64,000 nt of DNA from Candidatus Coprenecus pullicola (lineage in GTDB: Bacteria; Bacteroidota; Bacteroidia; Bacteroidales; UBA932). Of this stretch, positions 56,507 to 64,000 are shown one piece after another (the first letter of the stretch is position 1; the number at the start of each line of letters is the position of its first letter). The stretch lies in contig DVHR01000043.1 of NCBI GenBank assembly GCA_018711925.1, positions 1 through 64,000 of the forward strand, in the 5' to 3' direction. The position numbers and the translations under genes were made by a program. The notes under the pieces were generated by a model, which worked only from the letters and a program-made list of their open reading frames with translations, was not told the origin of the DNA and made no database searches.

Positions 56507-57265
56507 CTAGTCTTTAAGAGAATACTCTATGGTCGTGACCACCCTTACCACTTTGATGTGCGGGGTGTTCTGGTCGCGGTTGGAAATCGAGAACTGACCC
56601 TGGGATGCCGAGCGTATCTTTCCTATCTTGCTGTCGGAGTCCTCGGCGAACTTCTGGGCAGTTGCCCTTGCGTTCTGAGTGGCTTCGGCCACCATCTCCG
56701 GCTTTATGTCATTGAGCCTGTTGAAAGAGAAGACAGTCTGGAACTGGTAATCGTCACCGGCTATCACAACCCCTTTCTTGAGCAGGTCTCCCTGCTTGTT
56801 CATAAGATTGCGTACCAGCTCTATCTTGTCTGAGGCTACCGTCACTACTGATACAGCCTTATAGCGGAACGGATCCTCATTGTTGTATCCGTATCTTTCG
56901 GCCTGGAGGTCTGTTACCGATGCCGGTGCCACGGTTATCTCCTCCTGTGGTATGCCGTTGGATGTGAGGAAGTCCACTATCACCGCATTGGAACGCTCAA
57001 TCTCAGTGTACAGCGATTTCAGATCATTGCCTGCAAGCCTGTATGCAAGAGGCCAGATGACCTGGTCTGCCACCACCTCTCTTTCCGAGAGGCCTTTCAC
57101 CACTACGCTGCGGTCTCTGTCCGCGAAGCGTCCTATGCCGGCATAGATAAACCATCCCAGGACTATCAGTCCGAGCATTATCGAGCCGCCTCCCTCGAAG
57201 GTCAGCTTTACCTTGGCCTGCCTGCCCTTATCCTGATGAGGACTGTCATTTCTGATTTCTTCCAT
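56507..57265 (-). CDS. SIMPL (DUF541) domain protein
   Basis: 'VVKGLSEREVVADQVIWPL', 'NAVIVDFLTSNGIPQEEI', C-terminal 'VVRVVTTIEYSL'. Confidence 0.88.
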   Translation of the reverse strand: MEEIRNDSPHQDKGRQAKVKLTFEGGGSIMLGLIVLGWFIYAGIGRFADRDRSVVVKGLSEREVVADQVIWPLAYRLAGNDLKSLYTEIERSNAVIVDFLTSNGIPQEEITVAPASVTDLQAERYGYNNEDPFRYKAVSVVTVASDKIELVRNLMNKQGDLLKKGVVIAGDDYQFQTVFSFNRLNDIKPEMVAEATQNARATAQKFAEDSDSKIGKIRSASQGQFSISNRDQNTPHIKVVRVVTTIEYSLKD

Positions 57266-57534
57266 AACGCATCAATTTTAGTACATCATACAAAGATAAT
57301 TAATTATTTCGAGCAGCCTTGCATTTTCCGGTTTTTTATTAGTGTCCTGATACACGTCCAAGGGCATTTCAACGACATCGTCGATTATGGCCCAGCAGTT
57401 AAGGAATAGGGTCTCCGCAAGGACGGATACCTAGTACTACTTCCTCAGCCACCCGCAGCATCGACCGCTGGCTAGTCAGCGAGTCATAGGTGCTGTCAGC
57501 CGGTTGCGGGTTATGTGCGGCAACCGATATACGA

Positions 57535-57580
57535 CAGCCCGCTCCTGAAGCCGACTTTAAATCGACTGGGGAGCGGGCTG
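57535..57580. repeat. stable hairpin 3' of the S9 peptidase gene
   Basis: CAGCCCGCTCC (57535-57545)/GGAGCGGGCTG (57570-57580), perfect 11-bp stem, no T-run. Confidence 0.6.
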
Positions 57581-57611
57581 AATTGAAACAAGTCCTATTC
57601 AGGTGTGCCGG

Positions 57612-59699
57612 TTATTCTTTCAGCCACTGGTCGAACCATGCGAAGAAATCCCTCTGCCAGTGAACGGCGTTCTGAGGCCTGAGAATCCAGTGGTTCTCCT
57701 CGGGGAAAAGCAGCATACGGGAGGGCACGCCCATCATCTGGGCGGCATTGAATGCGGCCATGCCCTGCTCTACAGGTACGCGGTAGTCCATCTCGCCGTG
57801 GGTCACCATGATCGGGGTCTTCCAGTTGCGTATGAGCTTGTGAGGAGAGTTTACATAATGCCTGCGGGCTGCCGGTTTCTCGAGATCCCAGGGCGCACCA
57901 CCGTTCTCCCACTGGGGGAACCACATTTCCTCTGTCATCATGTACATCTGTTCCTGGTTAAAGATGCCGGCATGAGCCAGGAAGGCATCGAAATCATCAG
58001 GATGCGCTCCTGCCAGATAGTAGATCGAATAGCCGCCGAAGCTGGCTCCGGATGCGCCCATCTTGCCCACATAAGGCTCCTGCTTCATCTCGTACACAGC
58101 TGACATGTAGTCGTCGATGCACTGGCCGGCATAGTCCTGCGACACGTCATCGCACCATTTCTGACCGAAAGACATCGTACCGCGTCTGTTAGGCAGTACC
58201 ACGATGTAGCCGTTGGCTGCCATCAGCTTGAAGTTCCAGCGGGTAGACCAGCTCTGGCTGAGGCACTGCTGAGGGCCACCGGTGCAGAACAGCATAGTCG
58301 GGTACACCTTGGTGGAGTCGAAGCCGGCGGGATAAACCACCCATGTGAGCATCTTGAGGCCGTCCGTGGTGGGAATCCAGCGGAGCTCGTAAGTCTCTTG
58401 CTCAAGCTGTGCGTATATGTCATCGTTCTCGTGGGAAAGGTAAGTGAACGAGCCGTCTGCGATGGATACCGATACGATCTCGTCCGGTCTGCTCATGGAC
58501 TGGGCTGTCGCAAGCAGGTGGCTGTTGCCCATCTCCTTTACACCTCCGAAGTCATACCAGCTGTCCTCCGGGGTGATTCTGGTGATATTTCCTTCCATAT
58601 CCACGGAATATATGGCCTGCAGGGCAAATGTCAGTGCGTTGAAATATAGTCCGCTGCCGTCGGCCTTCCATACCGGGGACATCGCCCCGTGGTCAAAACC
58701 TACTGTCAGCTCCTTTTTCTCGCGCGAAGCCAGGTCGATGACGAAAAGTCTCGTACGGTCAGCCTCGAAGCCGGCCCTCTCCATGCTCAGCCATGCGATA
58801 CTCTTGCCGTCGGGGGAGAACACCGGGTCGGTATCGTATCCGTTCATGCCCTCGGTGAGGTTCTCGCAAGTACCGTCAGCCACGTTGTAGAGGTAGATGT
58901 CGGTATTGGTGGAGAAAGCGTAGTCCTTGCCGATCAGCTTGCGGCAGGCATATGCGATCCACTGTCCGTCAGGGCTCCAGGAGAGCTGCTCCAGTCCGCC
59001 GAAAGGCAAGGTGGGGAGCTCGAACTTCGTACCCTCTATGATATCCTTGCCGGGGGCAACTTTCAGGCTGTTGCCGGAACGGGTCACATCGGCTACGAAT
59101 GTGTGGGGAATGGTCTCCACGAAGCAGTCCCAATGACGGTACATCAGGCCGTCAATCTCACGTCCCGAGGACTTGGGCAAGTCGGGATACAGGTCGGTCG
59201 GCTTAGTGGCGTACTGCACCTGAGCGATGTACATCACTTTGGTCTGGTCGGGGGAGAGCTTGAACTCGGAGATACCTCCGGGGATATCGCTCACCTTACG
59301 TGCGCCCGAGCCGTTGGCCTTCATCGACCAGATCTGGCCGTCACGCAGATAGAGAATCATCGAGCCGTCTCCGTACCAGCGGGCATTGTTTGCGCTGGAT
59401 GTGAAATGTGTGATCTGCCGGTTGTCACTGCCGTCGGCGTTCATCACATAGAGCTGACGCACGCTGCGGTTCTCCTCTATGCTGGTGTAGGTAACTCCGT
59501 AGAGTATCTTACTGCCGTCCGGAGAAAGCTGGGGGTCGGAGACGCGTCCGAGCCGGAGCATGATCTCTGGAGTGAACTTGCCGTCCACAATCTCAAGCGG
59601 TTTTTTCTCAATGACGGACTGTCTGCCCTTGGCGAAGCCGTCCGCACATAATGTCATTGCCATCAGGAATGTCGAAAGTAATATTAAATGTTTTCTCAT
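57612..59699 (-). CDS. S9 family peptidase (prolyl oligopeptidase/acylaminoacyl-peptidase type)
   Basis: WD/TolB-like repeats; 'GKMGASGASFGGYSIYYLAG' nucleophile, 'VTHGEMDYRVPVEQG'. Confidence 0.95.
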   Translation of the reverse strand: MRKHLILLSTFLMAMTLCADGFAKGRQSVIEKKPLEIVDGKFTPEIMLRLGRVSDPQLSPDGSKILYGVTYTSIEENRSVRQLYVMNADGSDNRQITHFTSSANNARWYGDGSMILYLRDGQIWSMKANGSGARKVSDIPGGISEFKLSPDQTKVMYIAQVQYATKPTDLYPDLPKSSGREIDGLMYRHWDCFVETIPHTFVADVTRSGNSLKVAPGKDIIEGTKFELPTLPFGGLEQLSWSPDGQWIAYACRKLIGKDYAFSTNTDIYLYNVADGTCENLTEGMNGYDTDPVFSPDGKSIAWLSMERAGFEADRTRLFVIDLASREKKELTVGFDHGAMSPVWKADGSGLYFNALTFALQAIYSVDMEGNITRITPEDSWYDFGGVKEMGNSHLLATAQSMSRPDEIVSVSIADGSFTYLSHENDDIYAQLEQETYELRWIPTTDGLKMLTWVVYPAGFDSTKVYPTMLFCTGGPQQCLSQSWSTRWNFKLMAANGYIVVLPNRRGTMSFGQKWCDDVSQDYAGQCIDDYMSAVYEMKQEPYVGKMGASGASFGGYSIYYLAGAHPDDFDAFLAHAGIFNQEQMYMMTEEMWFPQWENGGAPWDLEKPAARRHYVNSPHKLIRNWKTPIMVTHGEMDYRVPVEQGMAAFNAAQMMGVPSRMLLFPEENHWILRPQNAVHWQRDFFAWFDQWLKE

Positions 59700-59732
59700 C
59701 AGTATAATAAATTAATGATCAGTCAAGGTGTA

Positions 59733-60416
59733 TCACGGGCGGAGCTGCTGTATCCAGCCGGCGAGAGCATCCCACCAGCCGACAATAGTGTGCCAGTACT
59801 CCGGGAATATATAGGTCACTGCATCGACGATGCCCATGCGTATGGTCAGCAGGATAATAGTGGCGTTGAAAAGCCTCCAGGCGGCGATGAACATATAGGA
59901 GCGGACATATCCCTGTCCTTGTATGTCAGTCTGATAGTTGCCTGTCTGCCTCCAGAAGCAGGTAAAGTGAAAAGCCGCTGTAAAGCCGATGAGGATGTCG
60001 AAGATATAGTACATCTCCTCCGAGCCGAGTATGCGCAGCAGCATGAACAAGTAGGTGAATATCGGGAAGCAGTACGGAGCCAGGCTGATAAAGATACTGC
60101 CAAACCTTCTGCGTCCGCTGTGATATATCACTCCGGTACCGTTGTCGGAGGCCTGGAAGGAGTTGATCTTACGGAAAAACATCATGCCCACTACCGTATG
60201 GGTCAGCTCATGAGAGAAAGTCTGAAGCCATTTCTCGTTCTTGCGCACCGGTGGGATAAGCATGATCATGAAATACGCCAGGGCGCCGCAGCCGAACCAC
60301 AGATACGTCTTATACGCCCTCACCGAGTCCATGAACACCGACGGGATATTGAAGATGATTACCGCCAGGCAGAATATGACGACAATAAAAAAAAGTATCC
60401 TTGAAACAATTCTCAT
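59733..60416 (-). CDS. M50-like integral membrane zinc metallopeptidase
   Basis: 'FSHELTHTVVGMMFF' HExxH motif plus multiple TM segments. Confidence 0.7.
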   Translation of the reverse strand: MRIVSRILFFIVVIFCLAVIIFNIPSVFMDSVRAYKTYLWFGCGALAYFMIMLIPPVRKNEKWLQTFSHELTHTVVGMMFFRKINSFQASDNGTGVIYHSGRRRFGSIFISLAPYCFPIFTYLFMLLRILGSEEMYYIFDILIGFTAAFHFTCFWRQTGNYQTDIQGQGYVRSYMFIAAWRLFNATIILLTIRMGIVDAVTYIFPEYWHTIVGWWDALAGWIQQLRP

Positions 60417-60669
60417 AGTTGCAATTATTCAGTACCGCAAAATTAAGAAAAAATTTGTGGCGGCAATCCTTATTCGGGGGACGGTATATAAAAAGGGACC
60501 GGGTGGAAAGACTGCTGTATGCTGTTTGAGCGCTTTATGCGGACAGAATTTGTCGTTTTCAGCGTTGATATTTAACCGGAACTTTTCCGCCGGTGCAAAT
60601 TAATTAAACCGATAGAAAAAGTTTTTATATTTTTGCGGTTTAATAAAACAACAACTAAAGTTAACGTAT

Positions 60670-61623
60670 ATGAAACGTATATTAGTTATAGGCGCCGGCG
60701 GACAGATCGGCACCGAACTGGTACCCCACCTCCAGAAACATTATGGGGAAGACAATGTAATCGGTGCAGACCTTAAAGACGAGGCTGTCGCCAAGATCGG
60801 AACATACGCCAGGGCAATCAAGCTGGATGCTCTTGACTTCAATGCTTTCGGTCAGGCTGTCAAGGACAACAACATAGATGCCATCTTCAATCTCGTGGCC
60901 CTTCTTTCGGCTACCGGTGAGAAGAATCCCGAACTTGCCTGGAAGATCAACATGGGCGCGCTGGTCAACTCCCTGACCCTTGCCAAGGAGTTCAAGACAG
61001 CGGTGTTCACCCCCAGCTCCATCGGAGCATTCGGTGTCAGCACTCCTCACGACAAGACTCCCCAGGACACGGTCATGAGACCCGACACCATCTACGGAGT
61101 ATGCAAGGTGACAGGTGAGCTTCTTTCCGATTACTACTTCCATCGTTTTGGAGTGGATGCCAGAAGCGTGCGTTTCCCCGGCATTATCTCCAACGGATGC
61201 CTTCCCGGCGGCGGTACTACCGACTATGCAGTCGAGGTGTTCTATGAGATACTCAAGACAGGCCACTACACCTGCCCGATTCCCGAGGACTCCTATATGG
61301 ACATGCTCTATATGCCTGACGCACTGAATGCAGTGACACAGTTGATGGAGGCGGACCCTTCAAGACTGAAACACCGCAACAGTTTCAACATCACCTGCAT
61401 GAGCTTTTGCCCGAAGGAACTGTTCGCGAAGATCAGGGAACGCGTGCCTTCTGCCACATTCGATTACAATGTAGACCCTGTCAAGGCCGCCATCGCTGAT
61501 TCATGGCCCAATATGATGGACGACAGCTGTGCGCGTGAGGAGTGGGGCTGGAATCCTCAGTGGCATCTTGACGCCATGGTGGACGACATGCTCAAGGCTA
61601 TCGCCGCAAAGTTGGGCAAATAA
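60670..61623 (+). CDS. NAD-dependent epimerase/dehydratase, L-threonine 3-dehydrogenase type
   Basis: 'ILVIGAGGQIGTELVPHLQKHYGEDNVIGADL', 'PSSIGAFG', 'YGVCKVTGELLSDYY', 'RSVRFPGIIS'. Confidence 0.92.
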   Translation: MKRILVIGAGGQIGTELVPHLQKHYGEDNVIGADLKDEAVAKIGTYARAIKLDALDFNAFGQAVKDNNIDAIFNLVALLSATGEKNPELAWKINMGALVNSLTLAKEFKTAVFTPSSIGAFGVSTPHDKTPQDTVMRPDTIYGVCKVTGELLSDYYFHRFGVDARSVRFPGIISNGCLPGGGTTDYAVEVFYEILKTGHYTCPIPEDSYMDMLYMPDALNAVTQLMEADPSRLKHRNSFNITCMSFCPKELFAKIRERVPSATFDYNVDPVKAAIADSWPNMMDDSCAREEWGWNPQWHLDAMVDDMLKAIAAKLGK

Positions 61624-61635
61624 CATTCCCTGCCT

Positions 61636-62280
61636 ATGAAAAGACCTGTATACAGGATATTCATATCGGCGGTACTCCTGATGCTTGCATCGGGAAGTAT
61701 CGCCGATATTTTTGCCCGTGGCCGGGATTTTGAATTCTGGCAGGGCAGCGAGATCCGGCTTACCTGGGGAGCCGCGCCTTTTGACGCGGTCACGCTGAAC
61801 CACGGCCTGGATGTGGACTATGGTTTTTATGGTTACGGGACCATAGCCGGAGAGATAGCCGACAGCAGGTATTACGGTGGTGACGGATATCTGTCTGGTG
61901 CGGTAGGCCTGACATATACGTACCGTTTCCGCAAGTGGTTCGAGCTTTCCGGAGTGGTGACCTATTCCGGATATTACCGCAATTATTTTGACAAGTATAC
62001 CGGTAGCCTGGCATTCAGGGGCAATGACAATCAGATATCCCTGATGCCTTATGTCCGCTTTGTGTGGGTGCATACCAATCTGGTCAGGCTTTATTCCGGT
62101 ATAGGTCTTGGAGTCTCCTTCCTGACCGAGACATGGAACAACAGTACTTCCATGACCTTGCTTCCGGCATTTGCGGTGACACCCATAGGCATCACCGTTG
62201 GAACATTTGTCTACGGCATAGCGGAGGTGTCATTGGGCAATACGGGTGCGTTCTCGCTGGGAATCGGATATAAATTCTAA
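61636..62280 (+). CDS. outer-membrane beta-barrel-like hypothetical protein
   Basis: ORF 214 aa, signal peptide, amphipathic strands, C-terminal 'FSLGIGYKF'. Confidence 0.65.
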   Translation: MKRPVYRIFISAVLLMLASGSIADIFARGRDFEFWQGSEIRLTWGAAPFDAVTLNHGLDVDYGFYGYGTIAGEIADSRYYGGDGYLSGAVGLTYTYRFRKWFELSGVVTYSGYYRNYFDKYTGSLAFRGNDNQISLMPYVRFVWVHTNLVRLYSGIGLGVSFLTETWNNSTSMTLLPAFAVTPIGITVGTFVYGIAEVSLGNTGAFSLGIGYKF

Positions 62281-62291
62281 AACCGGAAATC

Positions 62292-63074
62292 ATGAGGAAT
62301 ACGATAAAGATATGGCTGGCGGCAGCTGCTCTTGTGATGGTGGCGGGGTGCAAGGTTGACAGTTCTGAGGAGAAGTACGTCAATATTGTCGAGGAGGCTT
62401 ATTACGTCTATTGTGTTACAGGAGACTATGTGCTGTCTCCTGTTCTTTCCGTATTGGACCGGGCTCTGAAAGTAGATATGTACATGAGGGCCGATCAGTA
62501 TGGAAGATACGAGTTGGAGGACAGGTATTTTCCTGAGTATAAAGTCCGTCTTTACGACGACAGATGTGTCCTGTCGGACGGGATCGGAGAGTTTGTGTCC
62601 GACGGCAATTCCATTCTTGACGAAGGCTCTGTCTGGGAATGCACTTTCAACGGAGTGGCGGCTGCTGTGACCTGCACAGGGCCTGATGCCTGGGATGTGG
62701 ATGTGGACTTTCAGACAACTGAGCTTGGCTCGCCCTATTCTTTGAATACTATGGAGATGCATGTGGCTTTTGCTGATTCTTGCGATTATGGCTATGTGTA
62801 TGAGATGACTGTTGATGGCGATTATACCGAGCACACTTCCAGCCGGGAAGGAAATACTCTGGTGGCAGTCGCTTTCTCTACAGCGGAACCGACGATGGCG
62901 GTACTTAGCCACGGGCCATCGTTCCATTTTTTCAACGGAGGATTCGGTCTTCATATGGACATCTCCGGGGGGATGGAGCGTTCCGAGGACATAGAAGTGC
63001 GTCTGTCTCCTGCCATGTCCGGTACTGAGGTTACGGTAACCTATATGGGTGAAACAGAATTCTGGAGGGAATGA
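62292..63074 (+). CDS. hypothetical lipoprotein
   Basis: ORF 260 aa; 'ALVMVAGCKVDS' lipobox. Confidence 0.65.
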   Translation: MRNTIKIWLAAAALVMVAGCKVDSSEEKYVNIVEEAYYVYCVTGDYVLSPVLSVLDRALKVDMYMRADQYGRYELEDRYFPEYKVRLYDDRCVLSDGIGEFVSDGNSILDEGSVWECTFNGVAAAVTCTGPDAWDVDVDFQTTELGSPYSLNTMEMHVAFADSCDYGYVYEMTVDGDYTEHTSSREGNTLVAVAFSTAEPTMAVLSHGPSFHFFNGGFGLHMDISGGMERSEDIEVRLSPAMSGTEVTVTYMGETEFWRE

Positions 63075-63078
63075 TCTG

Positions 63079-64000
63079 ATGAGATTCACGTTACTGAAGA
63101 CAGATGCACAGTCAAATGCCCGCAGGGGCAGGATAGAGACGGACCACGGGACGATAGAGACACCGATTTTCATGCCGGTGGGTACCGTCGGCTCTGTCAA
63201 GGGCGTGTATCACCGCGATCTTAAAAGCGATATAGGGGCTCAGATTATTCTGGGCAACACCTACCATCTGTATCTGCGTCCGGGACTGGATGTGCTCCGG
63301 GCGGCCGGCGGTCTGCACGGTTTTATCGGCTGGGACCGTCCGATACTTACTGACAGCGGCGGCTTTCAGGTCTTTTCTCTTGCAGACAGCCGCAAGCTTA
63401 CTCCCGAGGGATGTACATTCCGCTCGCACATAGACGGCTCGGCCCACAGTTTCACTCCCGAGAACAATGTGGATACTCAGCGCGTCATCGGAGCAGATAT
63501 CATCATGGCCCTGGACGAATGCACGCCAGGTGACGCTGACCGCAGTTATGCCCGCAAGTCATTGGATCTTACGAAAGAGTGGCTTAAAAGAGGTGTCGCC
63601 CGTTTTGACAGTACAGAGCCGCTTTACGGATATTCTCAGACGTTCTTCCCAATAGTGCAGGGCTGTGTGTATCCCGACATGAGAGTGGAGGCGGCTGAGT
63701 TCGCGGCCTCGTTTGACCGGGAAGGCTATGCCATAGGCGGACTCTCGGTCGGAGAGCCGACGGAGGTGATGTACGAGATGATAGAGGTGGTGCATCCGGT
63801 ATTGCCCAAGGACCGTCCCAGATACCTTATGGGAGTCGGAACGCCGGAGAACCTGCTGGAGGGAATCGCCCGCGGCATAGACATGTTCGATTGCGTGATG
63901 CCTACCCGTAACGGCCGCAACGGGATGCTGTTTACTTGGGAGGGACGGATGAACATGCGGAACCGGAAATGGGAGAGAGATTTCTCCCCTATAGACCCGA
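63079..64000 (+). CDS. tgt: queuine tRNA-ribosyltransferase (incomplete at window end)
   Basis: ATG at 63079: 'MRFTLLKTDAQSNARRGRIETDHGTIETPIFMPVGTVGSVKG...NTYHLYLRPG...TDSGGFQVFSLAD...GGLSVGEP...VMPTRNGRNGMLFTWEG'; open to window end, so absent from the ORF track. Confidence 0.96.
   Translation, partial: MRFTLLKTDAQSNARRGRIETDHGTIETPIFMPVGTVGSVKGVYHRDLKSDIGAQIILGNTYHLYLRPGLDVLRAAGGLHGFIGWDRPILTDSGGFQVFSLADSRKLTPEGCTFRSHIDGSAHSFTPENNVDTQRVIGADIIMALDECTPGDADRSYARKSLDLTKEWLKRGVARFDSTEPLYGYSQTFFPIVQGCVYPDMRVEAAEFAASFDREGYAIGGLSVGEPTEVMYEMIEVVHPVLPKDRPRYLMGVGTPENLLEGIARGIDMFDCVMPTRNGRNGMLFTWEGRMNMRNRKWERDFSPIDP

Noticed and set aside
58689-59651. 320-aa + strand ORF opposite the S9 peptidase
   Set aside because: Antisense shadow ORF

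Overview
64-kb chromosomal window from a moderately GC-rich Bacteroidetes. The Alistipes/Rikenellaceae-like placement is an impression only, from gene content and TTTG-N19/20-TAnnTTTG promoters. I worked by eye with the ORF track; nothing was searched or computed. Main content: (1) a RAYT-type HUH transposase (52-894). (2) An NtrC-type two-component system (1425-4125) next to a ~12.6-kb efflux-like operon (5664-18301) plus tolC. The operon has eight MacB/FtsX-like permease units in seven ORFs (one a natural fusion), one HlyD-type adaptor and one ATPase. It is preceded by a near-consensus sigma-54 promoter and a 20-bp perfect palindrome. (3) Housekeeping genes: pyrH-frr, DAHP synthase/chorismate mutase, metK, pheS, arginine deiminase, mannose-1-P guanylyltransferase, tRNA-Gly, glutaminase, an oxyR-like/peroxiredoxin/thioredoxin locus, threonine dehydrogenase and tgt (runs off the window end). 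(4) A decayed integration site at tRNA-Gly and several scarred or chimeric pseudogenes (44.6-45.2, 47.1, 52.7-53.5 kb). The most novel-looking signal is a family of ~165-190 bp intergenic elements (E1 20184-20348, E2 18325-18513, E3 52542-52726). Each has four alternating inverted copies of a 7-8 bp core arranged as two concentric inverted repeats with matched spacers. The core sequence differs completely between elements while the geometry is kept. Two of them bracket tolC, and a sequence-related degenerate copy lies beside the RAYT gene. I also report a candidate two-state RNA leader upstream of metK.
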